This document shows, piece by piece, positions 43,892 through 52,738 of a DNA stretch of 64,000 nt. The notes under the pieces are model-generated. The model did not search any database, was not told the origin of the DNA, and worked only from the letters and a program-made list of their open reading frames with translations. The position numbers were made by a program, and so were the translations under genes. Numbering within the stretch: position 1 is the first letter of the stretch; each line of letters opens with the position of its first letter. This stretch comes from Pseudanabaena sp. UWO311 (GTDB lineage: Bacteria > Cyanobacteriota > Cyanobacteriia > Pseudanabaenales > Pseudanabaenaceae), in assembly GCF_006937785.1 (NCBI RefSeq), contig NZ_SJEE01000009.1:62001-126000 (forward strand). Direction: 5' to 3'.

Positions 43892-44341
43892 ATGAACACA
43901 GGACTATACGAGACAGATTTTTATGGCTGGACATTGGAGCAGTCCAAGCTTCTGTCCTTAGGACATTTAGATAGCTTGGATTTGTTGAATTTGGTTGAGG
44001 AAATAGGGGCTTTGGGTAAGCAAAAGCAGCAAGAATTATCGAATCGATTGGGTGTATTGATTGGACATCTTTTGAAATGGCAGTATCAACCCACAAAGCG
44101 ATCTCGCAACTGGCAGGTCACAATTCAGTTGCAAAGAGAAGAAATTCTAGATCTGTTAGCAGATAACCCTAGCTTAAAATCTTACTTAGAAAAAGCCCTG
44201 CTTAAGGGATATCGCTTAGGATTAGCGCTAATTTTAGCGGAAACCCCAATCAAGAAAAGTATCTTGCCCAATGAATGTCCTTATAGCCTTGAGCAGTTGC
44301 TTGACTTGAGTTTTCCTGATGATATTGGTGTGGAATTTTGA
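43892..44341 (+). CDS. DUF29-family protein
   Basis: 149 residues matching the cyanobacterial DUF29 family (L-Y-E-T-D-F-Y-G-W-T-L-E-Q, L-D-L-L-N-L-V-E-E-I-G-A-L-G, H-L-L-K-W-Q-Y-Q-P and R-S-R-N-W-Q-V-T-I). The family is small, all-helical and of unknown function, often in many copies per genome. Its stop overlaps the next gene's ATG by one base. Confidence 0.9.
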   Translation: MNTGLYETDFYGWTLEQSKLLSLGHLDSLDLLNLVEEIGALGKQKQQELSNRLGVLIGHLLKWQYQPTKRSRNWQVTIQLQREEILDLLADNPSLKSYLEKALLKGYRLGLALILAETPIKKSILPNECPYSLEQLLDLSFPDDIGVEF

Positions 44342-45381
44342 TGAAGTTCAAATCTCGGTTAATTGCTAAAACTTTCAATTTTTTGCTGCTCGGTCTTACC
44401 ACTTATTTCCTCACGGCTTGCCAAGGTTCAAATATTGGCAGCTCATTGGAAAATGCGATCGCTCCCGCTAGTCCATCTTCTTCTGATGCGATCGCAGAAA
44501 AGCCAAATCAACCGACCCCACTTGCCACAACTCCTATCAGCTCAAGCCCAGTTTCAAACCCTGAACCCAAACCAACTAATTTTCCTACTAGTTCCGTTAA
44601 TTCTGTTAATAGCGATCTCTTATCTACGCAAATGAAAGCGATCGCTCTACAGTCCTTGCCCAAGGAGTCAACCTCAGAGAAAAAATCACTCAAAGAACTT
44701 TTCTCTATAAACTTTACGAATTCTCAGCCTCAAATTGGTGAATTTAATGATCTAGAAACAGCACCTGCTCCTCTCAAAGCCTGGATTAAGGACTTAAACA
44801 GATTAGGAACGATCACTCCGAAAATAGGGCAAGAGTTTAGACCAAATATATTAGTTGCACGTCGCGAATATGCGCGATGGCTATTAGAAACCAATAATCG
44901 ACTTTATAAAAATCAACCTAGCCGCCAAATTCGACTTGCTCAACCAACCGATAGCGCCAGCTTCCCTGATATTCCCCCAAGCCATCCTGATTTTGCAGTT
45001 ATTCAGGGTTTAGCTAATGCAGGACTAATCGGTGGCACAGGCGATCCCTTTCGTCCCAATGATCCCCTATTGCGTGAAGAACTTGTACAGTGGAAGATTC
45101 CACTTGATCTCAGACAACCTTTGCCCACTGCCACAGTAGAGACTATTAGTCAATCATGGGGATTTAAAGATAGCGATCGCATTAGTGAAAAAGCTCTAAG
45201 TGCAATCTTTGCTGATGCTCAACTGCGCGATATTTCTAACATTCGTCGCAGCTTTGGATTTACGACATTATTGCAACCACAAAAGCCCGTCACCCGTGCC
45301 GAGGGAGCCGCTTCGCTTTGGTATTTTGGCACTGCGGTAGATGGCATATCCGTTGCTAAGGCTTTAGAACTTGACAAATAA
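44341..45381 (+). CDS. SLH-domain lipoprotein
   Basis: 346 residues from the ATG at 44341. The N-terminus is a lipoprotein signal with lipobox L-T-A-C (Cys27). A Pro/Ser-rich linker (~28-95) follows, with two HIP1 sites in it at DNA level. The C-terminal part holds an S-layer homology domain (F-P-D-I-P-P-S-H-P-D-F-A-V-I-Q-G-L and G-T-G-D-P-F-R-P-N-D-P-L). A second weaker SLH-like region includes V-T-R-A-E-G-A-A-S-L. SLH domains bind cell-wall polymers, so the protein may link the outer envelope to the wall. It is translationally coupled to the DUF29 gene. Confidence 0.88.
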   Translation: MKFKSRLIAKTFNFLLLGLTTYFLTACQGSNIGSSLENAIAPASPSSSDAIAEKPNQPTPLATTPISSSPVSNPEPKPTNFPTSSVNSVNSDLLSTQMKAIALQSLPKESTSEKKSLKELFSINFTNSQPQIGEFNDLETAPAPLKAWIKDLNRLGTITPKIGQEFRPNILVARREYARWLLETNNRLYKNQPSRQIRLAQPTDSASFPDIPPSHPDFAVIQGLANAGLIGGTGDPFRPNDPLLREELVQWKIPLDLRQPLPTATVETISQSWGFKDSDRISEKALSAIFADAQLRDISNIRRSFGFTTLLQPQKPVTRAEGAASLWYFGTAVDGISVAKALELDK

Positions 45382-45491
45382 GTATTAATCAGCTCATCAC
45401 AATTAAAAAAACAGAACCAAAATCTTCACTGCCCGCTGCGCGGACAGTGAAGATTTTGGGGTTTTATATTTAATTGTGCTTAGCTACTTAT
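45378..45491. repeat. AATTAAA-ended palindromic element
   Basis: Left AAATAAGTATTAATCAGCTC then CACAATTAAA; right TTTAATTGTG then CTTAGCTACTTAT. The core stem CCAAAATCTTCACTG-CCCGC pairs with the complement. It fills most of the 185-bp spacer. Confidence 0.8.
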
Positions 45492-45566
45492 CAAAGTGGG
45501 TATGATCGTAGAGCAACCAGAGACGACTACTTTTATAAATATTTACTGCAATTTAAAAATTAGAGC

Positions 45567-45860
45567 ATGAAAAAATTACTCCTTCTTACACTTGCAAGTT
45601 CAGTTTTGCTTTGTGACATATCTCTTGCCGCACAAACGAGACAGTCGAATACAGCTCAGCAAAACAGCAATACTTTAATCGCCAAAAGTCCTACTGCAAA
45701 CAAATTTGATGCCTTCATGAAAGCTGGATATAGCGCATATAACAAAAAGGATTACAAGACTGCCTTAACTAACTTTCAAAATGCGTTATCCCTTCGCCCC
45801 AAAAATGTGTATGCCACCAAAGCTATCCAAAATACTGAAAAACGTATTGCTGGAAAGTAA
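45567..45860 (+). CDS. Small periplasmic TPR protein
   Basis: 97 residues. A signal peptide (M-K-K-L-L-L-L-T-L-A-S-S-V-L-L) probably ends near A-A-Q-T. The mature part has one TPR (Y-S-A-Y-N-K-K-D-Y-K-T-A-L-T-N-F and A-L-S-L-R-P). Small single-TPR exported proteins of this kind are common in cyanobacteria; function unknown. Confidence 0.75.
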   Translation: MKKLLLLTLASSVLLCDISLAAQTRQSNTAQQNSNTLIAKSPTANKFDAFMKAGYSAYNKKDYKTALTNFQNALSLRPKNVYATKAIQNTEKRIAGK

Positions 45861-45891
45861 AAGCTGATTTCACCAAAAAACTAAAAGCAGA

Positions 45892-45917
45892 GGAGGTGCA
45901 AAGCACCTTCTTTTTTT
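45892..45917 (+). terminator. Terminator after the small TPR gene
   Basis: GGAGGTGC-AAA-GCACCTTC followed by a T-run. Confidence 0.75.
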
Positions 45918-46008
45918 ATGGTCTTCTCTAAATTTCATGATGTGCAATTTTGGATATAGAGACGCTAGAATATTAGTAATTGTTATTGTTGAGAAAAATT
46001 CATACATT

Positions 46009-46227
46009 ATGTCGCAGTATCAACGTATCGAGTACTTAATCGGGAAAGATGGAAAAATCGTTGAACGAGCGATTGATATATCTGGCAGCGAATGCGTGTC
46101 AATCACTGCCGAAATAGAGTCGAATTTAGGGAAAGTCGAAACTCGCCAATTATTACCTAATTATTACGAGACATCTGAACAAAATCTTGACTGTAATGTG
46201 ATGGAGCAAGTTCAGTTCGATCAATAA
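46009..46227 (+). CDS. DUF2997-family protein
   Basis: 72 residues from the ATG at 46009; an in-frame ATG 24 codons upstream lies in non-family sequence. The reading Q-R-I-E-Y-L-I-G-K-D-G-K-I-V-E-R-A, then L-G-K-V-E-T-R-Q-L-L-P-N-Y-Y-E, is the DUF2997 pattern. In cyanobacteria and plastids the family is often linked with DUF1257/Ycf35 and ferredoxin-like genes, but those are not adjacent here. Function unknown. Confidence 0.85.
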   Translation: MSQYQRIEYLIGKDGKIVERAIDISGSECVSITAEIESNLGKVETRQLLPNYYETSEQNLDCNVMEQVQFDQ

Positions 46228-46336
46228 ACCTAAGTTTCTATAGATACGTTTGCTATTTAGGTCTTATTAACAAACCTAGTATTTTCTAAGACTTATTTCA
46301 TTTACTGGCTGTTTGAGCATTGCTATCTTTGCTTGG

Positions 46337-46441
46337 TAAGTAGCTAAGCACAATTAAATCTAAAACCTCAAAATCTTTACCGCCCGAGGCGCGGGCGGTA
46401 GAGATTTTATTCCTGAGTTTTTAATTGTTCTAAGGTATTTA
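46337..46441. repeat. AATTAAA-ended palindromic element
   Basis: Left AAGTAGCTAAGCACAATTAAA, right TTTAATTGTTCTAAGGTATTTA. The core has AAAATCTTTACCGCCCG and CGGGCGGTAGAGATTTT. The remaining 160 bases up to the next start are AT-rich and without visible features. Confidence 0.8.
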
Positions 46442-46602
46442 GCGATGATTTAAGCAATTATTTAGGTAAATATGATTTGCTTGCCAGTGGGCTAAGTTTG
46501 AGAATCTATTTTGATAAAAGTTAAGATGCCTGCCCTTATCTGGGTAAAATTGTGATTAAGAAATTAAGAATTGTTAAAGATTTGCTTATGTAGAGATATG
46601 CC

Positions 46603-47301
46603 ATGGTAACTCAAACTCCATTATTGATATCAGAATCGAGTGCAACCAGCAGGCTCCGAAATATTTTTGCGTCCGTCGATGCTGTGAGTTGTCCGCATAG
46701 GCTAAATTTCCATTTGCATACGGTTTATTCAGACGGCAAAATGCAGCCTGTGGATTTAATCCAACAGGCGATCTCATTGCGTCTATCCGATCTTGCTATC
46801 ACCGATCACCATGCGATCGCAGGCTATTACATAGCTAAGCAATATCTTGAGCAATCAAAGAGTCAAGCCAATGATCCCCACACTTTGCCAACTCTCTGGT
46901 CAGGGATCGAAGTTAATGCCAGTTTGATTTTTACGGAAGTGCATATTCTTGGATACGGATTTGATCCCCAACATGAGGCGATGCATCCTTATTTGCAAGG
47001 TAAAACTACCGCAGGACTAGATTATCAAGCAATTAGTGTGATTAAGGCGATGCATTTGGCTGGTGGCTTAGCCGTACTTGCTCATCCAGCGAGATATAGG
47101 CGATCGCCTGAAGACCTGATCCCCGCCGCCGCCGCTTTAGGGATTGATGGCATTGAAACCTACTACGGCTATGACAATAGCGATCCTTGGAAGCCCAGTC
47201 CACGCCAAACCGAAGAAATTAGGATACTTGCGGAAGCATATGGATTAATGCATACCTGCGGGACAGACTCCCACGGGTTTAAAATTAGTAAAAGACTTTA
47301 A
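46603..47301 (+). CDS. PHP-domain metal-dependent phosphoesterase
   Basis: 232 residues. Metal-binding motifs are F-H-L-H-T-V-Y-S-D-G (~38-47), I-T-D-H-H-A-I near 70, E-V-H-I-L-G-Y-G-F near 115, A-H-P-A-R near 163 and G-T-D-S-H-G at the end. The PHP group includes histidinol phosphatase-like and nucleoside-phosphate hydrolases. This stand-alone type (YciV/RNase AM-like) may act on 3',5' nucleotides or RNA ends, but the substrate is unproven. Confidence 0.87.
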   Translation: MVTQTPLLISESSATSRLRNIFASVDAVSCPHRLNFHLHTVYSDGKMQPVDLIQQAISLRLSDLAITDHHAIAGYYIAKQYLEQSKSQANDPHTLPTLWSGIEVNASLIFTEVHILGYGFDPQHEAMHPYLQGKTTAGLDYQAISVIKAMHLAGGLAVLAHPARYRRSPEDLIPAAAALGIDGIETYYGYDNSDPWKPSPRQTEEIRILAEAYGLMHTCGTDSHGFKISKRL

Positions 47302-47303
47302 AT

Positions 47304-47330
47304 AAAAAGCCTTGCTTAGCAAGGCTTTTT
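47304..47330 (+). terminator. Terminator after the PHP gene
   Basis: AAAAAGCCTTGC-TTA-GCAAGGCTTTTT, 2 bases after the stop. Confidence 0.88.
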
Positions 47331-47348
47331 ATGTGTTAGAAGGGTTGC

Positions 47349-47424
47349 CTAGTAGAAATAGAACCCAAAATATGTCCCGCCCGCTGAGCGGTCGGGACAT
47401 ATTTTGGAGGTTTATTTCTACTAG
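47349..47424. repeat. Palindromic element with CTAGTAGAAATA ends
   Basis: Outer arms CTAGTAGAAATA/TATTTCTACTAG are exact inverted repeats. Inside, AACCCAAAATATGTCCCG pairs with its near complement around CCCGCTGAGCGG. A full-length palindrome of 76 bp, close in design to the AATTAAA-ended elements. Confidence 0.75.
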
Positions 47425-47467
47425 GGACTTGAAAAGAAAACAATCAGAATTATCGTTATTAAACAAA

Positions 47468-48970
47468 ATGACAGAAAAACCAAAAGTAATCGTCGTTGGT
47501 GCAGGTTGGGCGGGGCTAGGTGCAACTTATCAACTCACAAAACAAGGCTATGACATAACCTTGCTAGAAGCAGGAGCGCAAGCAGGTGGACTAGTTGCAG
47601 GATGGAAAACACAAGGGGGCAAATCCGTTGAAGCTGGTATTCATGGCTTTTGGTATCCCTACTGCAATATTTTTTCCTTAGTTAAAGAATTGGATCTAGA
47701 TCCATTTACGGCTTGGACTCGATCAGCGCAATATTCTCCCGCAGGCTTAGAAGTTGAGTCACCGATTTTTCAAGACTTACCACGCTTGCCTTCCCCTCTT
47801 GGGACATTTGCCTATACACAATTTAAAAGATTGCCCTTAAGCGATCGCATCTCAGCATTACCGCTGATGTATGCAGTCGTCGATTTTGATAATTCCGATG
47901 ATGCATGGAAACGTTATGACGGCATGACCGCACGCGAACTATTTCGCCAATATGGCGTTTCAGAAAGGCTATACCGCGAATCCTTTGAGCCAATGCTGCT
48001 AGTCGGGCTCTTTGCCCCTGGGGAACAATGTTCGGCGGCGGCGGCTTTGGGAATGCTGTATTACTTCATCTTGGCGCATCAAGCAGATTTTGATGTGGTC
48101 TGGTGTCGCGGTACAGTTGGCGAAAAAATCTTTAAACCTTGGTGCGATCGCATTAAAGAACTCGGGGGCAAAATTCTCACTGATCGTCGTGTTAGTGATG
48201 TTCGCGTTGATGATTCTGGCAAAATTACGGCGGTAATTTGTGGAGATGAAAGCTTTGATGCTGATGCAGTAATCTTCTCCGTTGGCATTTCAGGAATGCA
48301 GAAAATTGTGTCAAACAGTCCTACTTTACAAAAGCGCAGCGAATTTCGTAACTTGATGAACTTGGGTGCGATCGATGTGTTGGCAGTGCGACTATGGTTC
48401 GATCGCAAAATCAATATTCCTCGTCCATCCAATGCCTGCTTTGGTTTTGATGTAACTACAGGCTGGACATTTTTTGATCTCAATGCGCTACATGATGAAT
48501 ATGCTGATGAGACAGGCTCAGTGATAGAAGTCGATTTTTATCATGCGAATCAATTTCTGCCCCTTGATAATCAGGAAATTGTTGCGATCGTCCAGAGATA
48601 TCTTGCTTCCTGTTTACCAGAGTTTGAAACAGCTAAGGTTGTTGACAGCAGCATCATTCGGTTGCCTCGTGCAGTTACTCATTTTGCCCCTGGAAGTTAT
48701 CAACATTTGCTTAGAGCAATCACCAGTTTCCCAAATTTATATATGAGTGGAGACTGGGTGATTACCAATCATGGCTCATGGTCACAGGAAAAAGCTTATG
48801 TCACAGGGTTAGAAGCAGCAAATCTCGTCATGCAACAATTTAGTCAGGGAAACATGACTCAGATTTTGCCGATTGAATCTGATGAGCCTCATATCCAGAT
48901 TGCGCGATCGCTTAATCAAACCCTAAGAAATATAGCAAAATCCTTGATCCCTAATTTCTCGCTGCCATAA
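47468..48970 (+). CDS. FAD-dependent oxidoreductase, carotenoid-desaturase-like
   Basis: 500 residues from the ATG at 47468. The open frame upstream runs through the palindromic repeat and is not credible. The FAD motif V-I-V-V-G-A-G-W-A-G-L-G-A-T lies at ~7-20 and L-L-E-A-G-A-Q-A-G-G follows. The middle and end (F-A-P-G-E-Q-C-S-A-A-A-A, L-Y-M-S-G-D-W-V and S-Q-E-K-A-Y-V-T-G-L-E-A-A) match the phytoene/zeta-carotene desaturase and amine-oxidase superfamily. It is not the standard CrtP or CrtQ as far as I can judge. Substrate open. Confidence 0.85.
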   Translation: MTEKPKVIVVGAGWAGLGATYQLTKQGYDITLLEAGAQAGGLVAGWKTQGGKSVEAGIHGFWYPYCNIFSLVKELDLDPFTAWTRSAQYSPAGLEVESPIFQDLPRLPSPLGTFAYTQFKRLPLSDRISALPLMYAVVDFDNSDDAWKRYDGMTARELFRQYGVSERLYRESFEPMLLVGLFAPGEQCSAAAALGMLYYFILAHQADFDVVWCRGTVGEKIFKPWCDRIKELGGKILTDRRVSDVRVDDSGKITAVICGDESFDADAVIFSVGISGMQKIVSNSPTLQKRSEFRNLMNLGAIDVLAVRLWFDRKINIPRPSNACFGFDVTTGWTFFDLNALHDEYADETGSVIEVDFYHANQFLPLDNQEIVAIVQRYLASCLPEFETAKVVDSSIIRLPRAVTHFAPGSYQHLLRAITSFPNLYMSGDWVITNHGSWSQEKAYVTGLEAANLVMQQFSQGNMTQILPIESDEPHIQIARSLNQTLRNIAKSLIPNFSLP

Positions 48971-49082
48971 TTAGTTTGCAGTTTGTTACACCTTTGGTGA
49001 CAAACTTTTAACGCTAATTCATAATTCGTCAGCAATCAATGTAAAATTGGATACGGTTAGACTAACCTAATAAAACTTTTTT

Positions 49083-49811
49083 ATGCTCTTAACAGAACAA
49101 GCTCCCTCAACTGCTAAAAACACTGTCGGTTTTGTCTTAGTAGTGGAGGATGAAGCGATTATTCAAGAGGCGATCGCGCTATCTTTGCGTGAAGAAGGTT
49201 ACAGTATTTTACTGGCAGAAGATGGCTATAGTGCTCTACAAATTGCTAAAACCGCGCCAAGGCTAGATTTAGTAATTTTAGATGTAATGTTGCCATCAAT
49301 AAATGGACTAGATTTTTGCCGTATTTTGCGTCACGAAGGTAATAATGTCCCTGTATTGATGATTAGTGCTAGAGGTAATGAATCCGATCGGATTATCGGC
49401 TTAGAGGTTGGAGCTGATGATTATCTCAGTAAACCCTTTGGGATGAAGGAACTAGTGGCTCGTTGTCGAGCATTGCTACGCCGCAGCCGTCGAGATTTTG
49501 TACCTACAAATGCAACGGTATATAAGTTTGGTGATATCACAATGTATCCTGACGAATGCCGTGTAACGATAAATGAAGCAGAAATCAATCTTTCCCCCAA
49601 AGAATTTCGGTTGCTCGATCTATTTATGAGTCATCCGCGTCGGGTATGGTCACGAGAGCAGCTACTAGAGAAAGTCTGGGGAGTGGACTTTGTGGGTGAT
49701 AGCAAAACTGTTGATGTACATATTCGTTGGCTACGCGAAAAAATCGAAGTTGATCCTAGTGATCCTAAGCATATTGTTACTGTCAGAGGCTTCGGCTATC
49801 GTTTAGGTTAA
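49083..49811 (+). CDS. OmpR/PhoB-family response regulator
   Basis: 242 residues. The receiver domain (~17-135) has acidic V-E-D-E, the phospho-acceptor in L-V-I-L-D-V-M-L-P, the switch S/A in M-I-S-A-R-G and Lys in S-K-P-F-G. The winged-helix effector (~145-242) includes S-P-K-E-F-R-L-L-D-L-F and V-D-V-H-I-R-W-L-R-E-K-I, the recognition helix, and V-R-G-F-G-Y-R-L-G. The effector part resembles cyanobacterial SphR/PhoB-type regulators, but the match is not specific enough to assign phosphate control. No histidine kinase is adjacent. Confidence 0.9.
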   Translation: MLLTEQAPSTAKNTVGFVLVVEDEAIIQEAIALSLREEGYSILLAEDGYSALQIAKTAPRLDLVILDVMLPSINGLDFCRILRHEGNNVPVLMISARGNESDRIIGLEVGADDYLSKPFGMKELVARCRALLRRSRRDFVPTNATVYKFGDITMYPDECRVTINEAEINLSPKEFRLLDLFMSHPRRVWSREQLLEKVWGVDFVGDSKTVDVHIRWLREKIEVDPSDPKHIVTVRGFGYRLG

Positions 49812-49850
49812 ATATAAGGAAGGGAGTCGAAGACTCCCTTCCTTATATTT
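49810..49850 (+). terminator. Terminator after the response regulator
   Basis: AAATATAAGGAAGGGAGTC-GAA-GACTCCCTTCC and complement. Perfect 19-bp stem touching the stop codon. Confidence 0.8.
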
Positions 49851-49889
49851 TATAGTTGTCGCCAGTCTTTGTTAAAGCATTTTTCGCTC

Positions 49890-49936
49890 AAACACAAACC
49901 AAGCAACGCTTTTAAAGCGTTGTTTGGTTTGTGTTT
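49890..49936. repeat. Hairpin in the 549-bp spacer before the ComFB gene
   Basis: AAACACAAACCAAGCAACGC, a 7-base loop and the complement. A further imperfect one with AAACCTAAAAAACGAGTGGC lies at about 49967-50020. Beyond that the spacer (50021-50360) is AT-rich and probably holds the promoter of the ComFB gene. Confidence 0.65.
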
Positions 49937-50360
49937 GATTAGTAATAGCCGTAGGATATAAAACCTAAAAAACGAGTGGCGGCGCAATGCACCGCCTTTC
50001 TCTTTTTGCTGTTTGATTTTCTAACTAATTAAATACAAAATATTTATAATTTTTCTGCTTTTTTGTGGCTTTTCTGATTTTTCAATCTCTTATTCTACTG
50101 AACAAGTTAAGCGATTTGTACGGTTAGTTTATCGATAGTTATTTGATAAATTAAACTTTAACAATGAAGTATAATCAGTAAATTTTCCAAAATATATAAT
50201 ATTTTATAGCTGAGGGGAATACCAAAAAATATCATTAATATGGCAATCGATTCTTTTGGCGATAATCATATCAATTAATCCAGAAAATTAAATTAAAAAC
50301 TTTATTGTTTACTCAGTGCTAAGACCCTAATTAGTATGAATTCTAAGCAAGTAGAAAGTT

Positions 50361-51461
50361 ATGCATATATTTATCAATGTCTTAGAAGAGATAATTGTTA
50401 AAGAAGTTAGAATTCAAATCGAAGAACTACGTCCAAAGATACAACCAAAAGTTAAAGTTGCCGAAGCTGTAGGCTATGCACTTAATCGACTACCACCTTT
50501 ATTTGCCACGTCAATGATTGGTTGGAAATATCAATATGACTATTCTTTAAATGAACTATATCCACAAATTTCTCAAACAGTCAATCATGGTATTAAAGCT
50601 ATTTTATTTGGCGACCTGTTGCATGACACTACGCCTTTACCTAAGCACTTATTTCTAAATAATGCAGGGGTATTACACCAACTCAACCAACTACTTAAGC
50701 GCAAATATTTACGATGGCGAGATGTCCCCATCATTGTTAGGGAACTGTCTGATCAATGTTCGCACTTTAGCCAATTCAATAATTCACAGGATCAAACAGT
50801 AATTCAAGGTATTGAAGAAACTCGATTACAAGATGTTAATCATTTAAATCATCAGCACCGAGCAGTTCTTTCCAGTTCAAAAAGGTTTATGCAAAAGCAG
50901 CTAGTTCAAAAGCAGCAAGAAGCCTTTCGACTAGAATTGGAAAAAGCTTGGGATTCTCATCTAAAAACCTCTGAAGGTTCATGGTCTAGTGATAAACGGG
51001 CTAAGGATGCCTTAGAAATGGAATATAGAGCTTTAGAATCCTATACGTTGGGGGCTGAATTAGGAATAGTAAATGTACTAGAACATCTTGTGTTTCAAAT
51101 AATCGAGAAAGCGACACCCGAAATAAGTCAACAATTTAATAAAGGCGAGGTGGTTGCCTACGCACTCAATCGGTTGCCAGCAATGTATGCTACGAGTGTG
51201 CGTGGGTTCCGCCACTTAAGACAAAAAGCTGTTTCTGAGCTTTCTCGCGAACTAATTGGCAATGTGCGGACTGGCATCATGAAAGTCCTAAAGATTCCTC
51301 ATACAGAGTTGCAACCGATCGCAGCCTATCGCTTTACTCAGGAATATGAACATGCAATTTTAGATTTACGCACTTATTTAAGACGTAACGACATTACTCT
51401 GCATAATGTTGTGGCGATTGTGCAAGATTTATTGTTATGTCAATCTGCATCAAGGCAATGA
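50361..51461 (+). CDS. Tandem ComFB-domain protein
   Basis: 366 residues with two ComFB domains. The first is at ~1-95 ([29 protein letters not shown]). The second is at ~235-325 ([27 protein letters not shown]). A helical linker joins them. ComFB proteins take part in late competence, and cyanobacterial members have been linked to cyclic-dinucleotide binding. The C-terminal end (L-R-T-Y-L-R-R-N-D and V-A-I-V-Q-D-L-L) repeats the [11 protein letters not shown] type helix that follows the first domain, so the protein is a full internal duplication. Its 3' end overlaps convergent yidD by 12 bases. Confidence 0.88.
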   Translation: MHIFINVLEEIIVKEVRIQIEELRPKIQPKVKVAEAVGYALNRLPPLFATSMIGWKYQYDYSLNELYPQISQTVNHGIKAILFGDLLHDTTPLPKHLFLNNAGVLHQLNQLLKRKYLRWRDVPIIVRELSDQCSHFSQFNNSQDQTVIQGIEETRLQDVNHLNHQHRAVLSSSKRFMQKQLVQKQQEAFRLELEKAWDSHLKTSEGSWSSDKRAKDALEMEYRALESYTLGAELGIVNVLEHLVFQIIEKATPEISQQFNKGEVVAYALNRLPAMYATSVRGFRHLRQKAVSELSRELIGNVRTGIMKVLKIPHTELQPIAAYRFTQEYEHAILDLRTYLRRNDITLHNVVAIVQDLLLCQSASRQ

Positions 51462-51698
51462 TGTTGGCTCATCTTGATGAACTAGTAGTTCTGGCACAGG
51501 ATCGTACCCACCAATATTCCAAGGATGGCAACTACAAACTCGTTTAACAGCTAGCTTCCCTCCTTTGAATAAACCATAGCGATCAATCGCTGTCAAAGCA
51601 TATTGCGAGCAAGTAGGTTGAAACCGACACCTCGGTGGAAATAATGGTGAAATAAATAATCGATAAAACTGAATCAATAAAATAACAAGTTGTTTCAT
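51450..51698 (-). CDS. yidD: Membrane protein insertion efficiency factor YidD
   Basis: 82 residues. N-terminal amphipathic/membrane helix ([16 protein letters not shown]), then the invariant [21 protein letters not shown] and [13 protein letters not shown]. YidD helps YidC-dependent insertion. It is normally next to rnpA/yidC, which are absent here. Confidence 0.93.
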   Translation of the reverse strand: MKQLVILLIQFYRLFISPLFPPRCRFQPTCSQYALTAIDRYGLFKGGKLAVKRVCSCHPWNIGGYDPVPELLVHQDEPTSLP

Positions 51699-51734
51699 GA
51701 ATGTTTTCGTGACTGCGCTAGGCTATTGATAAAG

Positions 51735-51793
51735 CTGTCGCCACCCAACCCCAAAGAAGCTTGAGTCGGGCGCGTAGCGCCGCCTCAAGCTAG
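51735..51793. repeat. Imperfect palindrome upstream of aguB
   Basis: CACCCAACCCCAAAGAAGCT, a GGGCGCGTAGCGCC core and a partial complement (CTCAAGCTAGCG). Decayed arm pairing. It lies between divergent yidD and aguB. Confidence 0.5.
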
Positions 51794-51842
51794 CGCAACA
51801 GTTATGTAACTCCATTTTAACGTTTCTATCCTAAATATCCTG

Positions 51843-52697
51843 ATGTCATCCTCTAAAACTGTCACGATCGCTGTTATTCAGGCATCCCTAAATGCTGATA
51901 TAGCTACTAATGTTGCTAAAATCTCCGACTTAGTGAGCAAAGCAGCCCATCAAGGTGCACAGGTGATTTTGCCACCAGAATTATTTGAAAGCCCTTATTT
52001 TTGTCGAGAGGAGCGCGATCGCTTTTTTGACTGGGCGCAACCTGTAGAAAATCATCCGACGATTGCTCATTTTCAAAAGCTGGCTCAAGAACTAAATGTG
52101 GTAATTCCTGTTTCATTTTTTGAGAAATCAGGACAGGTCTATTACAACAGTCTTGCCATGGTTGGTGCAGACGGCTCATTGCTGGGAGTCTATCGCAAAA
52201 GCCATATTCCCGACGGGCCTGGTTATGAAGAAAAGTTTTATTTCCGTGGTGGCGATACAGGCTTCAAAGTTTGGGACACAGCTTTTGGCAAAATTGGCGT
52301 AGGCATCTGTTGGGATCAGTGGTTTCCTGAATGCGCCAGAGCAATGGTATTGATGGGTGCAGAGATTTTGCTATACCCAACTGCGATCGGCTCAGAGCCA
52401 GAGGAGCCAAATCTAAATACCAAAGATCCTTGGCAACGCGCCATGATTGGTCATGCCGTTAGTAATGTGATCCCTGTGGCGGCTGCAAATCGGATCGGCT
52501 TAGAGGGAAATCAAACTTTTTATGGTCATTCCTTTATTGCTAACCATCGCGGCGATAAGGTCGCAGAGTTGAATGACACCGAAGAAGGCGTGATTTTAGC
52601 CAGTTTTGATCTCGATCAAGTACGACTTAATCGTGCCTCATTTGGATTTTTTCGCGATCGCCGCCCTGATTTGTATCAAGTTTTATTGTCTCCATAA
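51843..52697 (+). CDS. aguB: N-carbamoylputrescine amidase
   Basis: 284-residue nitrilase-superfamily enzyme that hydrolyses N-carbamoylputrescine to putrescine in the agmatine route of polyamine synthesis. The Glu-Lys-Cys triad is in L-P-P-E-L-F-E-S, G-V-Y-R-K-S-H-I-P and V-G-I-C-W-D-Q-W. The F-E-S-P-Y-F-C-R-E-E and D-G-P-G-Y-E-E-K-F-Y-F motifs are typical of AguB rather than other branches. No agmatine deiminase (aguA) lies in the window. Confidence 0.94.
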   Translation: MSSSKTVTIAVIQASLNADIATNVAKISDLVSKAAHQGAQVILPPELFESPYFCREERDRFFDWAQPVENHPTIAHFQKLAQELNVVIPVSFFEKSGQVYYNSLAMVGADGSLLGVYRKSHIPDGPGYEEKFYFRGGDTGFKVWDTAFGKIGVGICWDQWFPECARAMVLMGAEILLYPTAIGSEPEEPNLNTKDPWQRAMIGHAVSNVIPVAAANRIGLEGNQTFYGHSFIANHRGDKVAELNDTEEGVILASFDLDQVRLNRASFGFFRDRRPDLYQVLLSP

Positions 52698-52738
52698 CAA
52701 ATGCGCGGCTGCCCGAAGGGCAGCCGCGCATTTGTTAT
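52694..52738. terminator. Bidirectional terminator between aguB and the phosphatase
   Basis: ATAACAAATGCGCGGCTGCC-C-GAA-G and the exact complement: 21-bp GC-rich stem overlapping both convergent stop codons. Confidence 0.85.

Noticed and set aside
47312-47467. N-terminal extension of the FAD oxidoreductase
   Set aside because: It is translated from a palindromic repeat; the FAD motif begins properly after the ATG at 47468.
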